Assembly (NCBI GenBank): GCA_945947155.1
Contig: CAMEXM010000008.1
Location: 1 to 41,915, forward strand
Direction of reading: 5' to 3'
Length of the DNA stretch: 41,915 nt
Source: Polynucleobacter meluiroseus
GTDB lineage: Bacteria > Pseudomonadota > Gammaproteobacteria > Burkholderiales > Burkholderiaceae
Positions 14,965-24,262 of this stretch are shown here, in pieces. Position 1 is the stretch's first letter; every line of letters begins with the position of its first letter. The notes beneath the pieces are model-generated. The model did no database searches. It saw only the letters and a program-made list of their open reading frames with translations, and was not told the origin of the DNA. The position numbers and the translations under genes were made by a program.

Positions 14965-17057
14965 AGTTCTTTCTTCATCATATCGACCACCCGGCAATCA
15001 CTGCACATCTTGAGGCGATCTAAGGCTTCGCCAGAAAAAGCATCGTGTAAAGCCAATTTACCCAGCATTAACTCAACTAACTTGAGGGTGCCAAAGGCTT
15101 TGCCGCACGTGATGCAATGAAACGGCTTGGTCTCGTTCAGTAATACTTTTTCTTTACGCTGCTCTGTCGATGCAATCCGAGGTAGCAAGGTAATGGCGGA
15201 TTCTGGGCACGTTTGCACGCACAGGCCGCATTGCACGCACTGCTTCTCAATAAAGGAGATCTGCGGTGCATCCGGATTATCCAAAATAGCGCCTTCTGGG
15301 CAGGCGCCAACGCAGGATATGCACAAGGTACAGGTTGTCGTATTAATTTGAATCGCGCCGAGCAGCGACGAGCTGGGGAGAGCTTTGCCTTCTGCCGGCA
15401 GTGCTACTGGCGCCAGCTTTTGAAAGTGCTCTAAGGTCGCTTCTAAGGTTTCGCGTTTTTGATTGGAAAACGCAAAAACGGCTGGCTTGCCCAGAGTCTG
15501 CAAAGGGCCGCGCTGCCGCAAGCCCCCCATGGCCGTCGAGACGACCGATAAATCATCCTTGCTCGGCATCGCAATCAGCTGCACTCGCGCGCCCGGAAAT
15601 TGATATGCCGCCAGCATCGCATTGGCTAAGTCGGCTTGCTCCTCTAGGGCAGCTCGATACGCCGGATCCTCATCACCACTCAGCAATAACACCACCTCGC
15701 CAAATCCATATGCCAAGGAGCCCAACCAAAGATCGAGCCCGGTCGATGCAATGTGCTCAATTCCCATTGGCACAACGAAAGCAGGTAGACCCTCAAACCG
15801 CTTTGGATTTAAGTGAGCCGCCCTACCAAGCCGATCCAAAACCTCGGAACCAGCCTCTAAGCTATGCAACAGCAGTGTTGGTGCTAGCTGGGGTGATTTG
15901 GATTTACTATTCGCACCGCTATATGCCGTGATCAGGGATTTGAGTTGTTTTCCTTGATGCGATACGCTGGGGTAGTTGTAGCGCATTGCGCCCGATGGGC
16001 AAACCGTGGCGCAGGCACCGCAGCCCATACATAGGTTTGGATTGACCTCAACTTGACCTTGGCCATTTTTAAAAAGGGATTGAATCGCACCGGTTGAGCA
16101 AACATCGATGCATGCATTGCAACCGACTTTGCCATTACGGCCATGCGCGCATATTTTCTCGTTGTATGCAAAGTACTTTGGCTTTTCGAACTCACCGACC
16201 ATGGTGATCAGCTGACTTGCAACTAAGGATTGGGCAAAGGGATCTGCGCCAGGAGCAAAGTAGCCTTGCGGCGTTTGGCTCATGCGCATCTGCGCGTCGG
16301 GCCGCAAATCCAGTACCAAGTCGCACTCTGCGCTGCGATTAATTTCAGCCCGATCAAAGTTAATCGCGCCGATGCCTGCGCATGCGGTAATACAAGAGCG
16401 ATGTGATTTGCATCGATCCATATCAATCTGAAAAGAATCGTCGATGGCATTTTCTGGGCAGGCGGTAACGCAGGCGCCACAGCGGGTACACATCTCGGGA
16501 TCAATCGGGTTTTTTAATTCCCAATCGACGGTGAAGTTGCCAAGGTAACCATCTAGCTTGCTAACCTGGCCACTGTAGATCGGATACTCGCGCGTACTGG
16601 GCACCGCACCCGATTCGGTGCACAGTACCGATACGTTTAATTGTGTATGCAGTTTTTCAGCCCAAAGTAAGGCTTGTGCGCCGGGGCCAATAATGAGCAG
16701 GCGGCCTTGGCTTTCATAATCCACTACCGGTACCGGATCGGCTTCTGGCACATCTGCGAGCGCCAGTAATGCGGCGATCTTAGGATTTGATTTCTCGGCC
16801 TCTTGAGTCCAGCCTGCAAGCTCTCGAATGTTGACAAAGCGCAATGGCGCAACCAGGGGCTTTTCCGATTGTGCTGCCAGTTCTGAAAACAAGCCGCGCT
16901 CTTGTGTGCACGCCACCAAAATCGGCTCCGAGCCATCGAGCGCTTTTAAAAAAGAACCGACCTCTTGGCGACACAAAGCGGTGTGTATCGGTTCACCCAA
17001 GGCTTTTGCATCCAGTGGCATGGTGCGATTGCAATCGCAAATGAGCTTTTGGGTCAT
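14961..17057 (-). CDS. Multi-cluster 4Fe-4S ferredoxin protein of the fdh accessory operon
   Basis: A 698-residue cytoplasmic iron-sulfur protein with no signal peptide. Cys groups are C190/193/196/200, a partial C216/222/226, C303/313/316/320 (first spacing unusually long), C343/346/349/353, C576/579/582/586 and C607/610/613/617. A C-terminal CxxC pair follows (C648/651 and C685/688), and CDC lies at the N-terminus (C7, C9). Five complete [4Fe-4S] sites plus a partial one are possible. Between them lie two alpha/beta regions (about 118-150 and 390-500) without cofactor motifs I recognise. It is a known neighbour of DUF3305/DUF3306 genes in betaproteobacterial fdh loci, but its electron partners are not established. 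It overlaps the neighbouring genes by one and four bases. Confidence 0.85.
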   Translation of the reverse strand: MTQKLICDCNRTMPLDAKALGEPIHTALCRQEVGSFLKALDGSEPILVACTQERGLFSELAAQSEKPLVAPLRFVNIRELAGWTQEAEKSNPKIAALLALADVPEADPVPVVDYESQGRLLIIGPGAQALLWAEKLHTQLNVSVLCTESGAVPSTREYPIYSGQVSKLDGYLGNFTVDWELKNPIDPEMCTRCGACVTACPENAIDDSFQIDMDRCKSHRSCITACAGIGAINFDRAEINRSAECDLVLDLRPDAQMRMSQTPQGYFAPGADPFAQSLVASQLITMVGEFEKPKYFAYNEKICAHGRNGKVGCNACIDVCSTGAIQSLFKNGQGQVEVNPNLCMGCGACATVCPSGAMRYNYPSVSHQGKQLKSLITAYSGANSKSKSPQLAPTLLLHSLEAGSEVLDRLGRAAHLNPKRFEGLPAFVVPMGIEHIASTGLDLWLGSLAYGFGEVVLLLSGDEDPAYRAALEEQADLANAMLAAYQFPGARVQLIAMPSKDDLSVVSTAMGGLRQRGPLQTLGKPAVFAFSNQKRETLEATLEHFQKLAPVALPAEGKALPSSSLLGAIQINTTTCTLCISCVGACPEGAILDNPDAPQISFIEKQCVQCGLCVQTCPESAITLLPRIASTEQRKEKVLLNETKPFHCITCGKAFGTLKLVELMLGKLALHDAFSGEALDRLKMCSDCRVVDMMKKEL

Positions 17058-17698
17058 TATTTTATTTTCTGTTCAGGCACAATTTTTAGGGATGCTACCG
17101 TTTGATCAGGGGCTTGATTAGGAACATCATCCTCGGCCCCGTCTTGCGGCATTGTGACATTACTCGCAGAAGCCTCGGTGATTTCAGCGGGATCGGGCTC
17201 TAGCGCTGCCGTTGCCTCTGGCTCTGGATCACCGGCTTTTTCCTCTTCCGACTCCGCGAGAACCTTAGCCCCTGGCCCATCTTCAAACTTTCTGAATAAA
17301 CCCAGGCTTTCGGACTGCACCATGCGCTTGAGCATCTCCATTGGAATCGGGTCTGGAATGGAATAGTCATCAATGTAAATATCCAAACGATCCATGATGT
17401 TGAAATGGGGATCAGAAAAGAGTTTTTTCATCGCCGCTTGTTGCACTGCTGGGTCGACATTGGGCTTCATGAAGGCAGAAAAGTCCGGCGCAAAACGATC
17501 GATCGATTCAGCATCTTCGAGGGTTGGCGGTATAGTTTCTTCCTCTGCTGGAGTGGATGCACTCTCAATGGTCTTTTTATCGTGAGGGGCAGGAGTTGGA
17601 GTTACCTTGGGCTTTAACTCCGGCGCGGCGCCATCGAGCCCTTCGGGCTCCAGACCTGCTTTGCGGCGTGACCAGCGGCCCAGGAATCCGTCGGCCAT
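17057..17698 (-). CDS. DUF3306 domain protein
   Basis: A 213-residue acidic protein of unknown function, recognised as DUF3306 by the N-terminal GFLGRWSRRKAG and the later PDFSAFMKPNVDPAVQQAAMKKLFSDPHFNIMDRLDIYIDDYSIPDPIPMEMLKRM. The region before (about 15-60) and the C-terminal third are low complexity, rich in Glu, Pro and Ala, and likely disordered. There is no signal peptide or Cys cluster, so it is cytoplasmic. It overlaps the genes on both sides by one base (TAATG), showing tight coupling with DUF3305 and the polyferredoxin. It probably helps maturation of the formate dehydrogenase, but no biochemical role is known to me. Confidence 0.9.
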   Translation of the reverse strand: MADGFLGRWSRRKAGLEPEGLDGAAPELKPKVTPTPAPHDKKTIESASTPAEEETIPPTLEDAESIDRFAPDFSAFMKPNVDPAVQQAAMKKLFSDPHFNIMDRLDIYIDDYSIPDPIPMEMLKRMVQSESLGLFRKFEDGPGAKVLAESEEEKAGDPEPEATAALEPDPAEITEASASNVTMPQDGAEDDVPNQAPDQTVASLKIVPEQKIK

Positions 17699-18243
17699 TA
17701 ATCTTCTGCCGAGCGCTGTGCGCCCTTAAAGGATTCCGGTCGTTGCCGTTTTTTTGGCTCAGGCCGGTAATGCGCGTCCACAAAATCGTGCAACCACTGC
17801 CAATGCATCTTGTCGAGCACCACTGTATCAACCGATTCACCGCCGTCAATCAGGCGCGCAGCCTCGTTGTAGCTCAAGCAAATTCGGTGCGGGATAGCTA
17901 GAGTAGATTCAGTCCCACAATGCGTCACGCAGGCGGGGTCCAAAAAGCGCTGATAGTCTTCTTCCAGTCGCCACATCACAAACCAGCAAGGTTCTGCTGC
18001 TGTGGCATTTAAAAAGTATCCTTCAGCCTCGTCCGGGAACAGGTCGAGTTCGAAACCGCGAAACAGCCAGGTCTCCCCTTCTGCATCCCGCTCAATAAAA
18101 CGACCCAGTGGATTGCTTGTTGTAATCGCTACGCCACTCTCTTCAAATTGACCAGAGTCAGCAAACACCTCCACCGGCGTCCACCGATGGGAGACCCAAG
18201 GGTTGTCAATGGCTTGCTTTCGCATCACAACAGCAAAACGCAT
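17698..18243 (-). CDS. DUF3305 domain protein
   Basis: A 181-residue cytoplasmic protein of unknown function, recognised as DUF3305 by VVMRKQAIDNPWVSHRWTPVEV at the start and the following WLFRGFELDLFPDEAEGYFLNATAAEPCWFVMWRLEE. The C-terminus is charged (RPEPKKRQRPE). It has no metal-binding pattern beyond scattered Cys. It heads the tightly overlapping set DUF3305, DUF3306, polyferredoxin and torD, 60 bases after mrp. Conserved linkage with formate dehydrogenase suggests an accessory role. The ribosome-binding site is weak. Confidence 0.9.
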   Translation of the reverse strand: MRFAVVMRKQAIDNPWVSHRWTPVEVFADSGQFEESGVAITTSNPLGRFIERDAEGETWLFRGFELDLFPDEAEGYFLNATAAEPCWFVMWRLEEDYQRFLDPACVTHCGTESTLAIPHRICLSYNEAARLIDGGESVDTVVLDKMHWQWLHDFVDAHYRPEPKKRQRPESFKGAQRSAED

Positions 18244-18303
18244 TCTCTTGGCCTAGTCTTAGGAAAAATTAAAAGGGTGGAGCTGCATTTAGTAAATATG
18301 TTC

Positions 18304-19398
18304 CTAGGTGTTTTGAACCACGATGTTCGGAAACTTACTGCTCATGTCTTTGCTGAGATTAGCCACCCGAATCGCAACTTGACGTGCAATGTTTTTATAC
18401 ACTGCGCTAATGGCGCCGTCCGGATCTGCAATCACAGTCGGCCTGCCGGAGTCAGCTTGCTCGCGAATCGATAAATTCAGCGGCAAGGATCCCAAGAAGT
18501 CCACGCTGTAGTCTTTACACATCTTCTGACCGCCGCCCTCACCAAAGACATGCTCTTCATGGCCACAGCTTGGGCAGATATACGTTGACATGTTTTCAAT
18601 GATGCCAATGATTGGCACGCCGACTTTTTCAAACATCTTTAAGCCTTTGCGCGCATCAAGCAAGGCGATGTCTTGGGGGGTTGTCACAATCACTGCGCCA
18701 GTAACGGGCACTTTTTGTGACAGAGTCAACTGAATGTCACCAGTACCTGGTGGCATATCGACAATCAGATAATCCAAATCGCGCCAACGCGTTTGCTTTA
18801 GCAATTGCTCCAAGGCCGATGTCACCATCGGGCCGCGCCACACCATCGGATTATCGGCATCAATTAAAAATCCAATCGAGCTAGCTTGAAGTCCATGGCC
18901 TTCCATCGGCTCGATGGTGTTTTCTTGCAAGGATTCGGGTCTGCCTGTAATGCCGAGCATCATCGGCTGACTAGGGCCATAAATGTCGGCATCTAAAATA
19001 CCAACCTCAGCACCTTCTGCGGCCAGTGCCAGGGCGAGATTGACTGCGGTAGTGGATTTACCAACACCACCCTTACCGCTTGCTACAGCAATAATGTTTT
19101 TTACATTAGGCATTAACTTCACACCACGCTGAACCGCGTGCGCCACAATACTGCTGGTGACATTCACACTGACGTTTTTTACATCCGGCAATTTCCGAAT
19201 GGCATTCACAACCAAGGTTCGGATTAAATCAATTTGGCTTTTTGCGGGATAGCCCAACACTACATCCAATGAAACTGCGCCATCATCAACCTTGAGGTTT
19301 TTGACTGCTTTTGCAGTCATGAGGTCAATTTGGGTATTTGGGTCTAAAACGGTTTTTAATGTCTGTTGTACAGACTCAATGCTGACTGCCAATGTCAT
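18304..19398 (-). CDS. apbC: Mrp/ApbC-type iron-sulfur cluster carrier ATPase
   Basis: A 364-residue P-loop ATPase that binds and hands over [4Fe-4S] clusters. An N-terminal MIP18-like domain (about 5-90) is followed by the deviant Walker A GKGGVGKST (108-116), the DxxGPSQP motif near 136-145, and the cluster-binding CPSC (C275 and C278). It is the first gene upstream of the DUF3305-to-fdh run, 60 bases from DUF3305 with no terminator between. It may therefore be cotranscribed and supply clusters to the Fe-S-rich products of the operon. Elsewhere the gene often stands near metG, so this linkage is notable but could be incidental. Confidence 0.93.
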   Translation of the reverse strand: MTLAVSIESVQQTLKTVLDPNTQIDLMTAKAVKNLKVDDGAVSLDVVLGYPAKSQIDLIRTLVVNAIRKLPDVKNVSVNVTSSIVAHAVQRGVKLMPNVKNIIAVASGKGGVGKSTTAVNLALALAAEGAEVGILDADIYGPSQPMMLGITGRPESLQENTIEPMEGHGLQASSIGFLIDADNPMVWRGPMVTSALEQLLKQTRWRDLDYLIVDMPPGTGDIQLTLSQKVPVTGAVIVTTPQDIALLDARKGLKMFEKVGVPIIGIIENMSTYICPSCGHEEHVFGEGGGQKMCKDYSVDFLGSLPLNLSIREQADSGRPTVIADPDGAISAVYKNIARQVAIRVANLSKDMSSKFPNIVVQNT

Positions 19399-19608
19399 CT
19401 CCCTATTTTTCTAATTTACGGTACTTTTAATATTGTATTGAGCCATGAGAATACAAGGTAGCGCGCCTCAAACACCGACTAGGTTAATCCTAGGGGGTAT
19501 TTTTTGCTGAAATGCCTACATAAGCATATAAATACGGTATTTGGCATTACGTTTGAAGCCGTTTCGGGCTATTTATATGCCCTAATTGCAATATGGTCGC
19601 TAGCAGGC

Positions 19609-19806
19609 TTACTTAGCAAGTACTGGAAAGCCTGCATTGGTGACGATGGTAATTAGGTCTTCCCGATCCAGCCTAGATTCAATTTCCACTTTCTGGGTAG
19701 CTAAGTCGACCTGAACCGTCGCATTGGCGTCCTGCAGTTGAATTGCCTTAGTCACTGCTTTAGTACAGCCGCCGCAGGTCATGCCAGTAACAAACAGGGT
19801 GTGCAT
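19609..19806 (-). CDS. copZ: Copper chaperone, heavy-metal-associated (HMA) domain protein
   Basis: A 65-residue single HMA-domain protein that binds Cu(I) with C11 and C14 of GMTCGGC and would deliver it to the CopA ATPase encoded divergently. The fold pattern is complete, with the closing NAGFPVL where many CopZ proteins have GY/GF. A GGAGG ribosome-binding site lies upstream of the ATG. Only 47 bases separate it from copA, so the promoters must overlap. The 210 bases downstream, before mrp, contain no gene; they hold a GGGC...GCCC inverted repeat near 19567-19583 without a U-tract. Confidence 0.9.
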   Translation of the reverse strand: MHTLFVTGMTCGGCTKAVTKAIQLQDANATVQVDLATQKVEIESRLDREDLITIVTNAGFPVLAK

Positions 19807-19853
19807 TTTATTTCCCTCCGCTGGGTCGAATCTTGCAGTAGATTATCCCTAGT

Positions 19854-22130
19854 ATGAACTTAAGTTCGAAAGACAGCGCGCGTTTCGTCTCGATTGATAT
19901 TGAGGGCATGACCTGCGCCTCCTGCGTAAGCCGCGTTGAAAAGGCCTTAAGCAATATCCCGGGCATCGAGGCCGCTACCGTCAATTTAGCGACTGAACAG
20001 GCGCGCATCCGCCTCACAGAAGCCACTCCTGGAATCAGTCAACACATCATCGAGGTGATTCAAAAGGCAGGCTATGACGCTAAACAAAGCGCGGCGCCTG
20101 GACAGCAAAAGCAAGTAAATCAATCTGCATTTTGGTCGGCTGATGGCTTGGGGCTAGTGCTGCTCAGCTTTGCTTTATCCACCCCACTCGTGCTTCCCAT
20201 GCTCCTCATGCCATTTGGGGTCCACTGGATGCCAAGTGGCCTATGGCAACTGTTACTCGCCAGCCCGGTGCAGTTTGTTTTAGGTTGGCGCTTTTACAAA
20301 TCTGGATTGAAAGCACTGCTGTCGGGGGCTGGCAATATGGATTTACTGATTGCACTGGGAACGAGCGCAGCCTATGGCTTGAGCGTCTATCAGCTCGTAT
20401 TTGGAGATCCCCACGCCCTCTATTTTGAGGGGGCCGCAGTCATCATCAGCATGGTTTTACTGGGCAAGTGGCTTGAGGCGCGGGCCAAACGGCAAACCGG
20501 TGAAGCCATTCGTGCGCTGCACGCCTTATGGCCGCAACAGGCACGCGTACTCAAGATCAATGACCTCAGCCTCATTGGTAGCAGTGCGGCCGCTCTCAAC
20601 CAGCATACCGAATTACCCCTCGAGCAAGTGTTGGTAAATGATCTGGTGATGGTTTTACCCGGTGAACGTGTGCCTGCAGATGGCTTCATCGTGCTTGGTA
20701 GTAGTCAGCTGGATGAGTCACTGTTGACGGGGGAGAGTCAATCTATGAAACGAGGGATTGGCGATGCCGTGATTGGTGGCTCACTTAATGGTGATGGCCT
20801 TTTGGTATTCCGAGTTAGCGCCACTAGTACCGACAGCATGCTGGCAAACATCATTGATTTAGTCGAAACCGCGCAAACCCATAAAGCACCAATTCAGCGC
20901 TTAGTAGACCAAGTCAGCGCGATCTTTGTACCTGCAGTGATTGGTATTGCAATCGTTACTGGCCTCGTTACCGGACTCCTAGTGGGTGACGTAAGCGAAG
21001 CCATCTTAAGGGCAGTATTGGTGATGGTGATTGCGTGTCCATGCGCATTGGGCTTGGCCACTCCAGCAGCCATCATGGCCGGCACTGGGGTTGCTGCGCG
21101 CGCCGGCATCTTGATTAAAGACCCGCAAGTATTGGAACTGGCGCACCGTATTCAACTCGTGGCATTTGACAAAACCGGTACTCTGACCGAAGGCAAGCCC
21201 ACCCTAATCTCAATTGATGTAAGCACTGGATTTAATCGAGAGGCCATGCTTGCTCTTGCTGCTGGGCTGCAAATGGGCAGCGAACATCCGCTTGCAAAAG
21301 CAATACTTGAAGATGCGAAGCTGCGCGGTGTGACACCTGTCACGTGCGCCCAAATGCAGGCCATCCCTGGGGTTGGTATTGAAGGCAGACCACTGACTGG
21401 CGATTGGCAAGGGCAATTACTGCGACTGCAAAGCCTTGCATCGCTCGAATCCCATCCGCTCTACAGCGATTTAAGCCTCCAAGCCACTCCCCTATTTTTA
21501 GCAGGACATACGGTCTCGGCTTTAACCGCAACACCCCTTGGCGATCAAACACCAACACCGCTAGCCATCTTCGCTTTTGGTGATGCCATTAAAGTCCAAG
21601 CAAGATCGGCGGTAGAGCAATTGCACGCTATGGGGATAGGTACGGTAATGCTGTCGGGCGACAATCGTGCCGCTGCCGACCAAGTCGGTCAACGTATTGG
21701 CATTGACACGGTTTATGCGCAAGTTGTTCCCGCAGATAAAGCAGACTGGATCGAACACTTAAAGCGCAATGCGGCAGGAGAGCGGCAATGGGTTGCCATG
21801 GTTGGCGATGGCATCAATGACGCGCCCGCGCTCGCAATGGCCGATGTGGGTATGGCGATGGCTACCGGCACCGATGTCGCCATGCAAGCAGCTGGCATTA
21901 CCTTAATGCATGGCAACCCGAATTTAGTCGCAAGCGCAATTGATGTATCCAAGCGAACCTGGAACAAGATTCGTCAAAACTTATTTTGGGCCTTTGCATT
22001 TAATGTGATTGGTATTCCCTTGGCAGCCTTGGGTTACTTGACGCCGGCGATTGCTGGAAGTGCTATGGCTTTATCGAGTCTATTTGTGTTAAGTAATGCC
22101 TTACTGCTGGGACTCTGGAAGCCAAAGTAA
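19854..22130 (+). CDS. copA: Copper-translocating P1B-type ATPase
   Basis: A 758-residue Cu(I) export ATPase of the inner membrane. A single N-terminal metal-binding domain has MTCASC (C21 and C24). The transport-site CPC is C395-P396-C397 in ACPCALGLATPAA, the phosphorylated Asp is D439 in DKTGTLTEGK, and LLTGES, GSEHPLAKAIL (the P1B His-Pro) and MVGDGINDAPAL are intact. Eight hydrophobic helices are expected. Function is export of excess cytoplasmic copper to the periplasm. It is divergent from copZ; no CueR-type regulator gene is in the window, so regulation must come from elsewhere. Confidence 0.96.
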   Translation: MNLSSKDSARFVSIDIEGMTCASCVSRVEKALSNIPGIEAATVNLATEQARIRLTEATPGISQHIIEVIQKAGYDAKQSAAPGQQKQVNQSAFWSADGLGLVLLSFALSTPLVLPMLLMPFGVHWMPSGLWQLLLASPVQFVLGWRFYKSGLKALLSGAGNMDLLIALGTSAAYGLSVYQLVFGDPHALYFEGAAVIISMVLLGKWLEARAKRQTGEAIRALHALWPQQARVLKINDLSLIGSSAAALNQHTELPLEQVLVNDLVMVLPGERVPADGFIVLGSSQLDESLLTGESQSMKRGIGDAVIGGSLNGDGLLVFRVSATSTDSMLANIIDLVETAQTHKAPIQRLVDQVSAIFVPAVIGIAIVTGLVTGLLVGDVSEAILRAVLVMVIACPCALGLATPAAIMAGTGVAARAGILIKDPQVLELAHRIQLVAFDKTGTLTEGKPTLISIDVSTGFNREAMLALAAGLQMGSEHPLAKAILEDAKLRGVTPVTCAQMQAIPGVGIEGRPLTGDWQGQLLRLQSLASLESHPLYSDLSLQATPLFLAGHTVSALTATPLGDQTPTPLAIFAFGDAIKVQARSAVEQLHAMGIGTVMLSGDNRAAADQVGQRIGIDTVYAQVVPADKADWIEHLKRNAAGERQWVAMVGDGINDAPALAMADVGMAMATGTDVAMQAAGITLMHGNPNLVASAIDVSKRTWNKIRQNLFWAFAFNVIGIPLAALGYLTPAIAGSAMALSSLFVLSNALLLGLWKPK

Positions 22131-22156
22131 AGTACTACTTTTGTATTGCCTTTAAA

Positions 22157-22978
22157 TTATTTTTGTTTGAGTGTTTTGCGTACCAACTCAATATCACCAT
22201 ACAAGGCCCTGACCTGCGACTTAGTATTGTCAGTGTCGGTGAGGAGTGCCACCCCAATCACATCGCCTGGCTCTTCACCAAAGGCGGTACGGTAGTCTGC
22301 AGTTAAGTCGCGCGCATGCTTACGCCACTGTCCAGTTTGTTGCCATCCTGAATCCACTGCAATCATTTTGACGCGGCTAGTAAAGGTGTTCGCCACCACG
22401 CTATCGAGCGGACTGTTACCAGCCCAGATGTACATGAGGGTGGCATAGGGCATCTCCCGTCCACTGAGCATGCCGGCCACTTCAAATGTGAGCTGTTCTT
22501 TTAAAGGCAGCTTGGATTTATTGCCATCAAACGCAACCAATATGCGCAGGGGAGCATCGTCGGTATAGCGAATAGCATTGTCTGCATTCGGAATCTTGCC
22601 AATTGCCTTCCACTCCCACTCTAGCCATAAATCCGTTGCGGGTTGGGGCCGCAGCTTCACAGCCAAACCCGATGCGGATCTTATGGAATTGGCGCTCAGT
22701 ACGGTTTTACCTTGGTAGTTTTCAAGGCGATAGGCTGTATTCTTTTTGTAAGGCGCTAGGCGATAAAAACTCCAACCGCTCGGTAAGACCGACTTGGCAG
22801 GCTGCTCGGAAAATTTCGGCAATGTCTCCTGTACTGGCATTTCTGCAGTCGGCTGTACGCTGACCTCCCCCGGATCATCGGACCAGCCAGCGCATGCAGA
22901 CAAAGCGAGCGCTAGGCAAACCGAAATACCAATGCGACGACATGCATGTGGCTTCAATTGGTCAATTGGATCGATCAT
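22157..22978 (-). CDS. DUF3047 domain lipoprotein
   Basis: A 273-residue protein with a lipoprotein signal (CLALALSAC, acylated Cys29) and a DUF3047 domain. That domain is recognised by LPSGWSFYRLAPYKKNTAYRLENYQGKTVLSANS, DLWLEWEWKAIGKIPNADN and LMYIWAGNSPLDSVVANTFTSRVKMIAVDSG. DUF3047 proteins are periplasmic with a jelly-roll-like, carbohydrate-binding-type pattern; their role is unknown. The gene converges on copA with a 26-base gap and diverges from the MFS transporter gene. Confidence 0.85.
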   Translation of the reverse strand: MIDPIDQLKPHACRRIGISVCLALALSACAGWSDDPGEVSVQPTAEMPVQETLPKFSEQPAKSVLPSGWSFYRLAPYKKNTAYRLENYQGKTVLSANSIRSASGLAVKLRPQPATDLWLEWEWKAIGKIPNADNAIRYTDDAPLRILVAFDGNKSKLPLKEQLTFEVAGMLSGREMPYATLMYIWAGNSPLDSVVANTFTSRVKMIAVDSGWQQTGQWRKHARDLTADYRTAFGEEPGDVIGVALLTDTDNTKSQVRALYGDIELVRKTLKQK

Positions 22979-23023
22979 GTGGCGTATGAAATGCGTCAGG
23001 GTGAGTGGAGATGCTTTATCGTA

Positions 23024-24229
23024 ATGCTTTCACTGGCGTATTTCATGAATAAAAATCTTTGGTTGCTGACGTTTGCGCAAGGCATGTATTTGACGAATAA
23101 CGTCACCTTTATTGCAATCAATGGCTTAGTGGGCTTTATGCTTGCTCCGCTACCGTGGTTAGCAACCCTTCCAGTCATGGGGTATGTAATCGGTAGTGCT
23201 CTTTCGACTACCCTCGTAGCCCGAACTCAAAAAAAATGGGGGCGTAAGCGCTCCTTCCAAATCGGCTTGGTGGTTGCTGGTCTGTCCGCACTGCTTTGCG
23301 CCTTCGCCGTGCTTCAAGGTAATTTTTGGCTGCTCAATGCTGCTACCGTGATTGCGGGTTTTTATAACGCCAATGGCCTCTTGTATCGCTTTACTGCTGC
23401 CGAGCTTGCCGGACCAACGTCAAAAGAAAAGGCGGTTTCGTGGGTTTTGGCTGGTGGCATTATTGGTGCTGTTCTTGGCCCCAATTTAGCCAACCAAACC
23501 CGCGACTGGTTGAGCGCGCCCTTTGCAGGGGCCTACGTTGCCTTAGCTATTGTTGCCGTTATTGCGTTTGTAGCGATCAGCCTGATTCAGTTTCAGGAAC
23601 GTGCCGCCAGCGAAACCAAAGAAACCGGCAGACCCCTTTCGGAGATCATGCGTCAACCCCTCTTTATTGTTTGCGCCGTCTCTGCATCCCTTTCGTACGG
23701 CGTCATGAACCTACTTATGGCAGCAACCCCCTTGGCCATGGAGATGTGCAAACTGCCGTTTGATCAAACCGTATGGGTGCTCGAGTGGCATGTGATTGGG
23801 ATGTTTGCGCCGGGCTTCTTCACTGGTAATTTAATTCGCCGCTGGGGCGTATTGTGGGTCATGCTCATCGGTGTATTGCTCTACATTGCATGTATTGCCA
23901 TTGCGCTATCTGGCGTTACCTTTACCCACTTTTTAATCGCACTCTTTTTGCTGGGCGTGGGCTGGAACTTTTTATTTACCAGCAGTACTACCTTGGCCCT
24001 AGAGGCCTATCGACCGGAAGAGCGGGATAAAGCCCAAGGTGCGATTAATTTCTTTGTATTTTTGACGACCGCCCTATCAGCACTCAGCTCCGGTGTTTTA
24101 ATTACAACCCAAGGGTGGGCGCTACTCAATTGGGGTTCAATAGCCCCCTTAGCCTGCATCGTCTTGGCGCTGATTTGGCTGGGTGCAAAACGCAATATTG
24201 GATTGCACAAGCAGTCTAAAATTGGCTAA
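23024..24229 (+). CDS. Major facilitator superfamily transporter
   Basis: An inner-membrane carrier of about 401 residues with about 12 hydrophobic helices and the loop 2-3 basic signature (RTQKKWGRKRSFQIG). It belongs to a bacterial MFS group beginning NKNLWLLTFAQGMYLTNNVTFIAINGLVG; the substrate is unknown. The start is uncertain. ATG 23024 has GGAG 13 bases upstream, while ATG 23045 fits the conserved N-terminus but lacks a visible site. A still longer frame from 22946 overlaps the divergent DUF3047 gene and is unlikely. It is the first gene of a rightward run continuing to rlmJ. Confidence 0.88.
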   Translation: MLSLAYFMNKNLWLLTFAQGMYLTNNVTFIAINGLVGFMLAPLPWLATLPVMGYVIGSALSTTLVARTQKKWGRKRSFQIGLVVAGLSALLCAFAVLQGNFWLLNAATVIAGFYNANGLLYRFTAAELAGPTSKEKAVSWVLAGGIIGAVLGPNLANQTRDWLSAPFAGAYVALAIVAVIAFVAISLIQFQERAASETKETGRPLSEIMRQPLFIVCAVSASLSYGVMNLLMAATPLAMEMCKLPFDQTVWVLEWHVIGMFAPGFFTGNLIRRWGVLWVMLIGVLLYIACIAIALSGVTFTHFLIALFLLGVGWNFLFTSSTTLALEAYRPEERDKAQGAINFFVFLTTALSALSSGVLITTQGWALLNWGSIAPLACIVLALIWLGAKRNIGLHKQSKIG

Positions 24230-24262
24230 CTAACACTATCAACTCAATTAGGCATTCGAACC

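Noticed and set aside
15401-15931. 176-codon open frame on the plus strand
   Set aside because: It lies entirely opposite the polyferredoxin gene, has no recognisable domain, and its composition follows from the codons of the real gene.
18249-18262. CCTA-GTCT-TAGG hairpin between apbC and DUF3305 as a terminator
   Set aside because: Only four pairs, and the adjacent T-run is on the wrong side of the stem for the leftward transcript.
19565-19585. GGGC...GCCC inverted repeat downstream of copZ as a terminator
   Set aside because: The stem is four pairs with an AT interior that does not pair cleanly and no U-tract follows on either strand.
24253-24262. TTCGAACC resembling a tRNA T-loop
   Set aside because: The surrounding intergenic space is only 33 bases and no cloverleaf can be formed.
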